DNA of 5,712 bases, from positions 1 through 5,712 of the forward strand of contig DBEP01000109.1 in NCBI GenBank assembly GCA_002294045.1. The letters run 5' to 3'. This document shows, one piece after another, positions 1-4,883 of this stretch (position 1 is the stretch's first letter; every line of letters starts with the position of its first letter). The DNA is from Lachnoclostridium sp. UBA903 (GTDB taxonomy: Bacteria > Bacillota > Clostridia > Lachnospirales > Lachnospiraceae). A program made the position numbers and the translations under genes. A model generated the notes under the pieces. That model saw only the letters and a program-made list of their open reading frames with translations. It did not search any database and was not told the DNA's origin.

Positions 1-95
1 AAGTTCCGGTCTGTTAGCAGATTTATAAATTTCAGAGTCAGCAAAGTAACAACCAGCAGATAATTTTGACCGTGAATTTCTAGCAGCACCTTCTA
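1..95 (-). other. 5' part of a leftward transcript that leaves the window
   Basis: This stretch lies immediately downstream, on the minus strand, of a strong promoter (-10 at 106-101), so transcription should start near 95 and run off the left edge. No ATG occurs on the minus strand between the predicted start and the edge. Two minus-strand frames are open (one from a GTG at 89, one already open from 198), but neither has a convincing start with a ribosome binding site nor a sequence I recognise. A strong promoter with a leader lacking a start codon fits the leader of a stable RNA operon such as rRNA, or a long 5' UTR of a gene outside the window. The identity is inference; only the promoter position is well supported. 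Confidence 0.35.
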
Positions 96-100
96 AAGTA

Positions 101-129
101 ACTATAAAATAGTTAAGAATAGTTGTCAA
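101..129 (-). promoter_or_regulatory. Strong sigma-A-type promoter firing leftward
   Basis: On the minus strand TTGACA (129-124) is followed after exactly 17 bases by TATAGT (106-101). The -35 is perfect and the -10 has one mismatch to consensus. Predicted transcription start is near position 95. The -10 lies inside a small inverted repeat, AACTAT-aaa-ATAGTT (100-114). Confidence 0.7.
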
Positions 130-240
130 GCCGTACCTATAGCCCATGAGGAAAGCGCAGAAAGGGAAATAATTCCCTGATTTATCTGGACTTAAGACCT
201 ACGGCGGTGTAAAATATCAGTACGGGCAGACTTTTGACAA
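123..240. repeat. Imperfect inverted repeat spanning the two leftward promoters
   Basis: TTGTCAA (123-129) pairs with TTGACAA (234-240), and CCGTAC (131-136) pairs with GTACGG (220-225), giving 13 base pairs interrupted by an asymmetric internal loop. Inside it, AGGGAA (163-168) and TTCCCT (173-178) form a hairpin with a four-base loop. GCCGTA (130-135) can alternatively pair with TACGGC (200-205). The repeat arms coincide with the two -35 elements, so it may be a protein-binding arrangement or a fold in a transcript from the upstream promoter. Confidence 0.4.
211..240 (-). promoter_or_regulatory. Possible upstream tandem promoter, leftward
   Basis: On the minus strand TTGTCA (240-235) is followed after 18 bases by TATTTT (216-211). 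It is weaker than the promoter about 110 bases downstream, with which it would form a tandem pair. Tandem promoters are common upstream of rRNA operons in Firmicutes, but this one alone could be chance. Confidence 0.3.
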
Positions 241-281
241 GAAATCCGGATACTCTTCCGGGTGTTACAAAGAGTGTATCC

Positions 282-290
282 TGATATAAA
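282..290 (+). promoter_or_regulatory. Candidate extended -10 promoter for the DUF1294 gene
   Basis: TG-A-TATAAA at 282-290 matches the extended -10 pattern (TGN followed by a TATAAT-like box). No good -35 lies 17 bases upstream, which is tolerated by extended -10 promoters. Transcription would start near 297 and give a leader of about 130 bases before the ATG at 426. Confidence 0.35.
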
Positions 291-335
291 ATAAGGTAAC
301 AGAAAATAGGAAAGGAAGGCCATATACCAAACTAA

Positions 336-425
336 AATATCCCTTGGGATGACGCAATAATGATAGGGCGGATAGGATTGGGAGCGGCAGTATCCCGGTA
401 AAAACCGGGACGAGGCAGGGATATT
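336..425 (+). promoter_or_regulatory. Foldable leader that could hide the DUF1294 ribosome binding site
   Basis: AATATCCC (336-343) is the exact reverse complement of GGGATATT (418-425), the eight bases immediately before the ATG at 426, which include part of the weak Shine-Dalgarno sequence (GAGGCAGGG, 412-420). Within the loop TCCCGG (393-398) pairs with CCGGGA (405-410). A competing hairpin is possible at 337-350. The arrangement could restrict translation; no known riboswitch class is recognised. Confidence 0.4.
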
Positions 426-704
426 ATGAGAATATTTTTAATTATCGCATTTTTTTATATTGTAATATGGAATCTGGCAGGTTTTACGGCTATGGGAATT
501 GATAAGCGCAGGGCTGAAACCAATCAGTGGAGAGTGAAGGAGAAAACCCTTTTTCTCATTGCATTGCTCGGAGGCAGTGCCGGCTCTATTTTAGGGATGC
601 GGTACTACCGCCATAAAACAAAACATTACCGTTTTGTATACGGAATGCCCGCCATATTAATAATTCAGCTTCTGCTGGTTATATATTCGGTTTATTTGGC
701 TTAA
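426..704 (+). CDS. DUF1294 family small membrane protein
   Basis: This 92-residue protein has the hallmarks of the DUF1294 family, whose biochemical role is unknown. It has three hydrophobic segments at about 2-22, 41-57 and 71-90. The conserved family pattern is visible: N16..F20, G24-I-D26-K27 after the first segment, W35, a GG pair at 49-50, and M58 followed by R62-H-K-T65. The length is normal for the stand-alone form. The ATG at 426 is chosen because a purine-rich GAGG..AGGG sequence precedes it and it gives a complete first membrane segment; the next methionine (residue 23) would remove it. The gene is monocistronic, with a terminator just downstream and a convergent regulator gene beyond. 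The leader can base-pair with the bases just before the start codon, so translational control is possible. Family assignment is confident; function is not known. Confidence 0.88.
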   Translation: MRIFLIIAFFYIVIWNLAGFTAMGIDKRRAETNQWRVKEKTLFLIALLGGSAGSILGMRYYRHKTKHYRFVYGMPAILIIQLLLVIYSVYLA

Positions 705-719
705 CTTAACAGGATTAAT

Positions 720-765
720 AAAGCTGCTGCAAAACGATAGTTAATTAACATAGCAACAGCTTTTT
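720..765 (+). terminator. Rho-independent terminator after the DUF1294 gene
   Basis: AAAGCTGCTGC (720-730) pairs with GCAACAGCTTT (753-763) with one mismatch, and the stem ends in a five-T run (761-765). The 22-base loop contains the self-complementary GTTAATTAAC (740-749). It lies 15 bases after the stop and 28 bases before the end of the convergent XRE gene. It may serve both directions, but the minus-strand T tract is poor. Confidence 0.7.
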
Positions 766-792
766 AAATCATATATTATCTTATTACCTTTT

Positions 793-1212
793 TCATTTTG
801 ATTTTTTGATTTCATTAACCTTTGACTCCAACATATTTAAAAACTCTTTTTTATCTGCTGCGTTTAATTTACTATATAAGTTAAATAATTTTTTTTCATC
901 ACTGGTGAGCTGTATTACACGCGGCTGTGCAGAATTTGGTTTCAGGTTGCCTGGCTTAATGGTGTAATCCACATTTTCATGAAGTGTTTCATGGATAATC
1001 GGTGTTGTGTGGTAATTTATTAATTCGCCGATATCTACCTGATACAGCTTTGAAAGTTTTAGCAGTGTCTGATAATCCGGACTTCGTAAGCCTGCTTCAT
1101 AATGAGCATAACCCTGCCGTGTCATATTAAGATATTGGCCGACTTTACTCTGGGTTAAATGCATTCTGGTACGCAATTCGCGTAATTTGTCTTTCAATAA
1201 TAATTCAGACAT
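793..1212 (-). CDS. XRE-family helix-turn-helix transcriptional regulator
   Basis: This 139-residue protein is a DNA-binding regulator of the Cro/CI (XRE) class, acting in the cytoplasm. The HTH_3 domain covers about residues 7-63: LTQSKVGQYLN (19-29) is the first helix of the motif and TRQGYAHYEAG (31-41) the recognition helix, followed by the usual S-P-D-xx-TLLKLSKLYxVDIGEL helices. Residues 66-100 look like a flexible linker. Residues 101-139 form a second helical segment (LTSDEKKLFNLYSKLNAADKKEF), seen in many Firmicutes XRE proteins and probably used for dimerisation. There is no peptidase or sugar-binding domain, so no ligand can be inferred. The start is fixed by AAGGGGG (1225-1219) six bases before the ATG. 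Repeated half-sites near its own promoter suggest autoregulation. The divergent neighbour is the cold-shock gene, a possible but unproven target. Confidence 0.88.
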   Translation of the reverse strand: MSELLLKDKLRELRTRMHLTQSKVGQYLNMTRQGYAHYEAGLRSPDYQTLLKLSKLYQVDIGELINYHTTPIIHETLHENVDYTIKPGNLKPNSAQPRVIQLTSDEKKLFNLYSKLNAADKKEFLNMLESKVNEIKKSK

Positions 1213-1222
1213 GCCAAACCCC

Positions 1223-1322
1223 CTTACGAATTTTTATGCTTTTAAGATTGAAAGCTGATATTTTCATTAAAGTATTCAATTATTATATTCGTATGATTTA
1301 TATGGCATTATTTTATCGTAAG
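1223..1322. promoter_or_regulatory. Three related half-sites around the XRE promoter, possible operators
   Basis: CTTACGAAT (1223-1231) has its inverted partner ATTCGTA at 1287-1293, abutting the probable -10, and a near copy TATCGTAAG at 1314-1322. The shared core is TTCGTAAG or its complement. The sites bracket the XRE promoter and the leftmost overlaps its ribosome binding site, a layout typical of autoregulated XRE genes. Binding is not shown, and short AT-rich matches can arise by chance. Confidence 0.3.
1282..1287 (-). promoter_or_regulatory. Candidate -10 of the XRE gene promoter
   Basis: On the minus strand TATAAT (1287-1282) lies 70 bases upstream of the start codon. No good -35 is seen 17 bases further up (the sequence there is AT-rich with TAATGCC). 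The adjacent ATTCGTA (1287-1293) touches the box, which would suit an autorepressor. Confidence 0.35.
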
Positions 1323-1550
1323 TAATAATTAATACTAAATAACGTTATATCAATTTAACCATTATACCAATTTGCATTTGATAATTCTGATAAAGCAACA
1401 AAATGTAGCTACGGTATAAATCTGTCTCAATTTTATAAAATATACCATATCAGAAGAATCTATTTAAATAATATATAAAAAAGCAGAAAAATTCAAACAA
1501 AAAATATTTGAAAAACGTATATTATCGCATGAAAATCTACAAAATAATAT

Positions 1551-1579
1551 TTGACAGAACCAATAATTAGTGATATGAT
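1551..1579 (+). promoter_or_regulatory. Sigma-A promoter of the cold-shock gene
   Basis: TTGACA (1551-1556) and TATGAT (1574-1579) are separated by exactly 17 bases; the only deviation from consensus is one -10 base. Transcription should begin near 1586 and give a leader of about 72 bases. Confidence 0.82.
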
Positions 1580-1594
1580 TAAGGTGTTGCATTA

Positions 1595-1621
1595 GATGTA
1601 ATGAGTTTGTATCGTTACATC
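1595..1621 (+). promoter_or_regulatory. Leader hairpin of the cold-shock mRNA
   Basis: GATGTAATGA (1595-1604) pairs with TCGTTACATC (1612-1621) over ten base pairs including one G-U, with a seven-base loop. A shorter hairpin, CATTA (1590-1594) with TAATG (1599-1603), and the palindrome TACATCATGTA (1617-1627) use the same bases and would compete. Temperature-dependent refolding of the leader is established for E. coli cspA; whether this leader does the same is inference. Confidence 0.45.
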
Positions 1622-1657
1622 ATGTACAGTAATTTTAATTTATTTGGAGGAATTATC

Positions 1658-1858
1658 ATGAACAAAGGTACAGTAAAATGGTTTAACAATCAAAAAGGTT
1701 TCGGATTCATCTCCGACGAACAAGGCAATGATGTATTTGTTCATTATTCAGGACTTAACATGGACGGTTTTAAGTCATTGGAAGAAGGACAAGAAGTAGC
1801 TTATGACGTAGTTCAAGGAGCTAAGGGTCCTCAGGCTACTAACGTAACAAAAATATAA
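1658..1858 (+). CDS. csp: Cold-shock domain protein (CspA family)
   Basis: This 66-residue protein is a single cold-shock domain, an OB-fold that binds single-stranded RNA and DNA and acts as an RNA chaperone in the cytoplasm. It opens with the family signature MNKGTVKWFN. RNP1 is KGFGFI (13-18) and RNP2 is VFVHY (26-30), the nucleic-acid-binding aromatic patches. It ends with the conserved GPQATNVTKI. Length is exactly that of bacterial Csp proteins. The ATG at 1658 is chosen because TTGGAGG (1644-1650) lies seven bases upstream and the domain starts there; an in-frame ATG at 1601 would add 19 unrelated residues across the structured leader without a ribosome binding site. The gene is monocistronic, with its own promoter and terminator. 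Which paralogue it is, and whether it is cold-inducible, cannot be told from sequence. Confidence 0.96.
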   Translation: MNKGTVKWFNNQKGFGFISDEQGNDVFVHYSGLNMDGFKSLEEGQEVAYDVVQGAKGPQATNVTKI

Positions 1859-1967
1859 TCAACATTAGTTTTCAGTGTACCTTTTTCTATATATATAAAT
1901 TTTAAGAATAATAATTTTTAAACATTTTTATACAGAAATGGCTATATTGTTAGGAACGAAATTGATT

Positions 1968-1998
1968 AAAGGTTACCCTGCGGGGTAACCTTTTTTTT
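1968..1998 (+). terminator. Strong rho-independent terminator after the cold-shock gene
   Basis: GGTTACCC (1971-1978) and GGGTAACC (1983-1990) form a perfect eight-base-pair stem with a TGCG loop. It is preceded by AAA and followed by eight T residues (1991-1998). It ends transcription about 110 bases after the csp stop codon, leaving an AT-rich 3' UTR. Confidence 0.93.
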
Positions 1999-2032
1999 AT
2001 CTCATAGGAAAGTTCATCCGATGAGATAAAAA
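1994..2032. repeat. Inverted repeat overlapping the terminator T tract
   Basis: TTTTTATCTCAT (1994-2005) is the exact reverse complement of ATGAGATAAAAA (2021-2032): 12 base pairs around a 15-base loop. The left arm starts inside the T run of the csp terminator and contains most of a 16-base sequence that recurs at 4780-4795. It is too AT-rich for a classic terminator and may be a protein-binding dyad upstream of the corrinoid activator gene. Confidence 0.5.
1997..2012 (+). repeat. 16-base repeat, copy upstream of the corrinoid activator gene
   Basis: TTATCTCATAGGAAAG is identical to the minus-strand sequence at 4795-4780, just upstream of the DUF4430 gene. Both copies read in the direction of the gene they precede; this one is 78 bases before the start codon at 2091. 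The core ATGAGATAA or its complement also occurs at 2021-2029, and TGAGATAA at 3765-3772. Confidence 0.6.
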
Positions 2033-2077
2033 CCTTCGGGGATGGCAAAGGAATGCCCTATATTTTTGTATGGATTA

Positions 2078-2083
2078 CAGGAG
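2078..2083 (+). promoter_or_regulatory. Ribosome binding site that fixes the activator gene start
   Basis: CAGGAG lies seven bases before the ATG at 2091. An in-frame ATG at 2070 has no comparable sequence at the right distance and would place this site inside the coding region, so 2091 is taken as the start. Confidence 0.75.
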
Positions 2084-2090
2084 CGTGTAT

Positions 2091-3749
2091 ATGCTTGTAA
2101 CGTTTTTACCAAATAACATCAAAATACAGACAGAAACGGTCACCAATTTATTTCAAATTGCCAGGGAAAACGGCATTGACCTGGGAGGTATCTGTTCCGG
2201 CAATAAAACCTGCGGGAAATGTAAGGTTCTTATAACAAAGGGAAATACCCGTGAATTTCTGGAGGAGGAAAGGAATGCGCTTACGGAAGAGGAACTGACA
2301 TCCGGAATAAGACTGGCATGCTGCTTCCTGGTTTCGGAGGATACTTGTGTGATTCTTAAAGAGAACAGCAGAAGTAAGATTTCTTCGGAGGTTTTTATTA
2401 ACCGGTCTGGCCGGAAGGCGGATTCTCCGGCAGACACACCTTCAAGGAATTTCAAAAGGGCGGATACGAAAGACGGCAGCTGCAATCCGTTAAGTTATGA
2501 TTATGGAATTGCCCTGGATATCGGAACCACTTCAGTGGCTGCGGAATTATGGAATATAAAGGCGGGAGAGAGACTGGGACAGATAAGTGTTTTAAATCCC
2601 CAGCATAGATACGGTGCGGATGTCATATCCAGAATCACCTATGCCATGGCGGATGAGGCTCACCTTATCCGGCTTACCGAATTAATACGGGAATGCTGTA
2701 ATAACCTGGTGCATGAACTGGCAAAACGCCATAATATAAAAATGAAAAATATCGGATTTCTGGCAGCTGCGGCTAATACTACCATGTCCCATCTTTTTTC
2801 AGGCAGGCCGGTGGACTTACTGTCCAAAGTACCGTTTACCGGTGTATCCTATGACAGTGAAGTGCGAAAACCATCGGATATGGGGATAGATATCAATCCG
2901 GATGGCTGCATATATATTATGCCGGGAATTGGGGGACATGTCGGCTCAGATACCTTAGGATGTATCATTGCCGCCGGTTTGGGATATACAAAGGGACCGG
3001 TTCTTCTGGTGGATATCGGTACAAACGGAGAGATTGTGCTGGCGGAGCACGGAAATATTACGGTTTGTTCCACGGCAGCAGGCCCGGCCTTTGAAGGGGC
3101 TTCCCTGTACCAGGGTATGCGTGCGGTGGAGGGAGCAATCACCCAGGTGGATATAAAACAGGGAAAAATAACGGTTGATTATATAGGCTCCGATAATCCG
3201 GACATAAAACCAGCCGGTATCTGCGGGTCGGGAATAATTGAGGCGGTTTCCGAGCTTTACAGAAACGGCATAATGGATGCGACGGGACGCCTGTCAGGTG
3301 AAGCAGGGAATCGTAATTACATTTCCTTGTGGGAAGAAAAGGGGAAAGAAGTAAGGATTACCCAGAAAGATATCAGAGAACTGCAGCTGGCGAAAGGCGC
3401 CATATCCGCAGGAATGAAGATTTTGTTGAAAAAGCAGGGAATCGGGCCGGAAGATGTGGATAAAATATATCTGGCAGGTGCGTTTGGTTCCAGTGTAAAT
3501 CTGCAAAAGGCGGTTCATATCGGATTACTTCCTGAAAAGAAGCCGAATCAAATTGAGTATATGGGAAATGGTTCCCTTGCCGGTGCCGCAAGGCTTATCC
3601 TGGGGAAAATCAGCATCCGTGAGGCAGAGCGAATCGGTAAATCTGCCAAACACCTGGAACTGGCGTTATGCGGCGAGTTTGAAGAGGAATTTATGAATGC
3701 GGTATCATTTCCCAAATACAAAAGCAGGCACAGGGCCGGCCGTAAATAA
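2091..3749 (+). CDS. Reductive activator of corrinoid enzymes, [2Fe-2S] and ASKHA ATPase domains
   Basis: This 552-residue protein belongs to the DUF4445/ASKHA (COG3894) family that includes RACo and RamA. These use ATP and an iron-sulfur centre to reduce the inactive Co(II) corrinoid of methyltransferases or corrinoid proteins to Co(I). Residues 1-95 form a plant-type [2Fe-2S] ferredoxin domain with C35, C41, C44 and C77 or C78 as ligands (GGICSGNKTCGKC). Residues 96-135 are a variable linker. The ASKHA ATPase fold follows, with phosphate-binding loops DIGTTSV (143-149) and DIGTNGE (308-314), STAAGPAFEGA (327-337), ICGSG (377-381) and LAGAFG (461-466). The size is close to RACo, and the N-terminal [2Fe-2S] domain resembles RACo rather than RamA. 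No corrinoid protein or methyltransferase gene lies beside it, so its partner is unknown. It is visibly richer in G+C than its AT-rich left neighbours. No clear promoter or downstream terminator is visible. Confidence 0.9.
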   Translation: MLVTFLPNNIKIQTETVTNLFQIARENGIDLGGICSGNKTCGKCKVLITKGNTREFLEEERNALTEEELTSGIRLACCFLVSEDTCVILKENSRSKISSEVFINRSGRKADSPADTPSRNFKRADTKDGSCNPLSYDYGIALDIGTTSVAAELWNIKAGERLGQISVLNPQHRYGADVISRITYAMADEAHLIRLTELIRECCNNLVHELAKRHNIKMKNIGFLAAAANTTMSHLFSGRPVDLLSKVPFTGVSYDSEVRKPSDMGIDINPDGCIYIMPGIGGHVGSDTLGCIIAAGLGYTKGPVLLVDIGTNGEIVLAEHGNITVCSTAAGPAFEGASLYQGMRAVEGAITQVDIKQGKITVDYIGSDNPDIKPAGICGSGIIEAVSELYRNGIMDATGRLSGEAGNRNYISLWEEKGKEVRITQKDIRELQLAKGAISAGMKILLKKQGIGPEDVDKIYLAGAFGSSVNLQKAVHIGLLPEKKPNQIEYMGNGSLAGAARLILGKISIREAERIGKSAKHLELALCGEFEEEFMNAVSFPKYKSRHRAGRK

Positions 3750-3838
3750 TGCAGCTAATCCGCTTGAGATAAAGAAATGGAAAATCCTGTTATTCCCGTA
3801 TCTTTAAAAAAGTACGAGGCGAAAAGAGGACCATTCAT
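3750..3838. other. Convergent spacer between the activator and the S-component gene
   Basis: This 89-base spacer between two stop codons shows no convincing terminator hairpin with a T tract on either strand. It contains TGAGATAA (3765-3772), the core of the repeat found upstream of both flanking transcription units. Read-through and overlapping 3' ends between the converging genes are therefore possible. Confidence 0.45.
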
Positions 3839-4363
3839 TTATAGTTTGGAATTATACCGGTTAATAAGCCCCGATATTATCCCGTACAACGGTTTAAACA
3901 GGACCAGAGTAATGATAAAATTAGCAATACCATGAGTTATATCAAAAGGAATTCCTGAAATCCAATAAGCAAATGCCGACTGAAATCCATTGCGTAAGGT
4001 TCCTCCGGGCAAACCCATAAAAAAGTATGGAATGGAGCACAATGCACCAAAAGAAAAGCCGTAGCCGCCGGAAATTACGGCCCATTGCAGGGCTGATTGC
4101 TCCCGGATAAATACCGTTGCCAGGCCGTACAATATAAACCAGATATAAAGGTAGTTTATAAACCACAGACCGAAGCCGTATAAAAAACCTTCCAGAATAA
4201 TAAACACGGTAATGATATATATGGTCTTTTTATGCAGTATTAACGTATAAACAATAATTAATAAGGATACCAGTTCTATATTGGGTAAAAAAGAAAGGCT
4301 GTATTGCACGGCAACCAGAAGGGCGCTTAGCATGCCTATGATTACCACATCTTTTGTACGCAT
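3839..4363 (-). CDS. ECF transporter S component (substrate-binding membrane subunit)
   Basis: This 174-residue, very hydrophobic protein has about six membrane-spanning segments, the size and layout of S components of energy-coupling factor vitamin transporters. The first helix carries A14-LLV-A18, the small-residue AxxxA pattern by which S components contact the T subunit. Conserved-looking loops include FLPNIELV (25-32) and the GxPGG stretch before SGIPFDITHGIANF near the C terminus. The substrate is not encoded in any motif I can read; the upstream DUF4430 gene and the corrinoid-activator neighbour point to a corrinoid or related compound, which is inference. The start codon is one base after the DUF4430 stop, with its ribosome binding site inside that gene, so the two are translationally coupled. 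No ATPase or T-subunit genes are present, so it probably shares a module encoded elsewhere (group II ECF). Confidence 0.8.
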   Translation of the reverse strand: MRTKDVVIIGMLSALLVAVQYSLSFLPNIELVSLLIIVYTLILHKKTIYIITVFIILEGFLYGFGLWFINYLYIWFILYGLATVFIREQSALQWAVISGGYGFSFGALCSIPYFFMGLPGGTLRNGFQSAFAYWISGIPFDITHGIANFIITLVLFKPLYGIISGLINRYNSKL

Positions 4364-4364
4364 A

Positions 4365-4769
4365 TTACCAACCTACCGTTAAGGTGATTTCATAATGGTC
4401 TCCGTCCTTAATCGGGGTTGTGTCTACACTGGTGTTTAATGTTTCGCCGTTTGAAGTAAAACACCACCATTCCTGCTTGGATTCATCCGCAGTTCTTCCG
4501 TCCACCGTAGTTACAAAAAGACCGTATTCGGATTGAGTGCCGGAGATTAAGCCGACCTGTTCCAAAGCTCCCCTTAAATACTCTTCATCCGTCTGTAAGT
4601 AATAGGATTTGCTGGTACCGTCACCCGATATGACTTCGGCCGTTATATTTTTGGAGCCTTCGACGGCTTTTGGTTTAAACTGATTATACAGTAAGAGCAT
4701 AACAGCGGCTGCTGCCGCTAAAATGATAAGGCTGATGATTATTTTCTTTGTATTCCTTTTATTTTCCAT
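4365..4769 (-). CDS. Membrane-anchored DUF4430 protein (transcobalamin-C-like domain)
   Basis: This 134-residue protein begins with a basic N terminus and one hydrophobic segment (about 9-28), acting as an uncleaved anchor or signal peptide, so most of it should lie outside the membrane. No lipobox cysteine follows the segment, unlike many extracytoplasmic binding proteins. Residues 60-134 match DUF4430: a short helix (YLRGALEQVGL), a glycine-rich turn, then WWCFTSNGE (101-109) and KDGDHYEITL (121-130), the WxxxxNGxx and GDxxxxxx pattern of the family. The domain is related in fold to the C-terminal domain of transcobalamin and intrinsic factor. The proposed role, handing a corrinoid to the coupled ECF S component, is inference. 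The start at 4769 is supported by GGGGAG (4780-4775) five bases upstream. It is first in a two-gene operon with a strong promoter. Confidence 0.8.
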   Translation of the reverse strand: MENKRNTKKIIISLIILAAAAAVMLLLYNQFKPKAVEGSKNITAEVISGDGTSKSYYLQTDEEYLRGALEQVGLISGTQSEYGLFVTTVDGRTADESKQEWWCFTSNGETLNTSVDTTPIKDGDHYEITLTVGW

Positions 4770-4779
4770 TTTCTCTCCC

Positions 4780-4795
4780 CTTTCCTATGAGATAA
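4780..4795 (-). repeat. 16-base repeat, copy upstream of the DUF4430 gene
   Basis: Read on the minus strand this is TTATCTCATAGGAAAG, identical to 1997-2012. It lies in the mRNA leader, between the promoter (-10 at 4840-4835) and the start codon at 4769, and its last base begins the ribosome binding site. A protein or fold acting here would block or expose translation. Confidence 0.6.
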
Positions 4796-4834
4796 GATGC
4801 CTCCAAACCCCATGGCAGTTTCAGTACGAGTTGA

Positions 4835-4863
4835 AGTATATCATTAGCGGTTTTACTTGTCAA
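4835..4863 (-). promoter_or_regulatory. Promoter of the DUF4430 and ECF S-component operon
   Basis: On the minus strand TTGACA (4863-4858) and TATACT (4840-4835) are separated by exactly 17 bases. Transcription should start near 4828 and give a leader of about 58 bases that contains the 16-base repeat. Confidence 0.8.
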
Positions 4864-4883
4864 TCCCGTTCCTTATTATACTC

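Larger units (their letters stand above)
130..425. other. Gene-free spacer upstream of the DUF1294 gene
   Basis: Apart from the leftward promoters and inverted repeats, this spacer contains a hairpin candidate at 248-281 (GGATAC against GTATCC, plus TCT/AGA) that competes with CCGGA/TCCGG at 246-261. It also holds a likely extended -10 promoter for the downstream gene at 282-290. There is no tRNA-like cloverleaf, no riboswitch motif I recognise, and no reading frame with a ribosome binding site before 426. Confidence 0.5.
1213..1657. other. AT-rich divergent spacer between the XRE and cold-shock genes
   Basis: No gene is supported here. The left part holds the XRE ribosome binding site, a probable -10 and possible operator half-sites. 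The right part holds the cold-shock promoter (1551-1579) and leader. Bases of about 1325-1550 are strongly AT-rich, without long repeats. TATACC (1363-1368 and 1441-1446) and its complement GGTATA (1413-1418) recur, but no function can be assigned. Confidence 0.6.

Noticed and set aside
1..63. Plus-strand frame open from the left edge to a stop at 61-63
   Set aside because: Only 20 residues, no recognisable sequence, and it is opposed by the strong leftward promoter.
61..120. tmRNA-like tag sequence on the plus strand (a frame reading ADNF...LAA)
   Set aside because: The LAA is not followed by a stop codon, and no tmRNA ends or T-arm (GGTTCGA-type) are present; strong promoters here point the other way.
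248..281. Hairpin as a terminator
   Set aside because: It has a bulge and no T tract follows on either strand in the right position.
1601..1657. Upstream in-frame ATG extending the cold-shock protein by 19 residues
   Set aside because: No ribosome binding site, the extension is not cold-shock sequence, and it lies in the leader hairpin; the ATG at 1658 has TTGGAGG at ideal spacing.
2153..2485. Minus-strand 110-codon frame inside the corrinoid activator gene
   Set aside because: Antisense shadow of a well-supported coding region, with no ribosome binding site or family.
2849..3591. Several other short frames, both strands, inside the activator gene
   Set aside because: All overlap conserved ASKHA motifs of the real gene and have no independent support.
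3942..4166. Minus-strand 74-codon frame inside the ECF S-component gene
   Set aside because: Out-of-frame shadow of the membrane protein gene.
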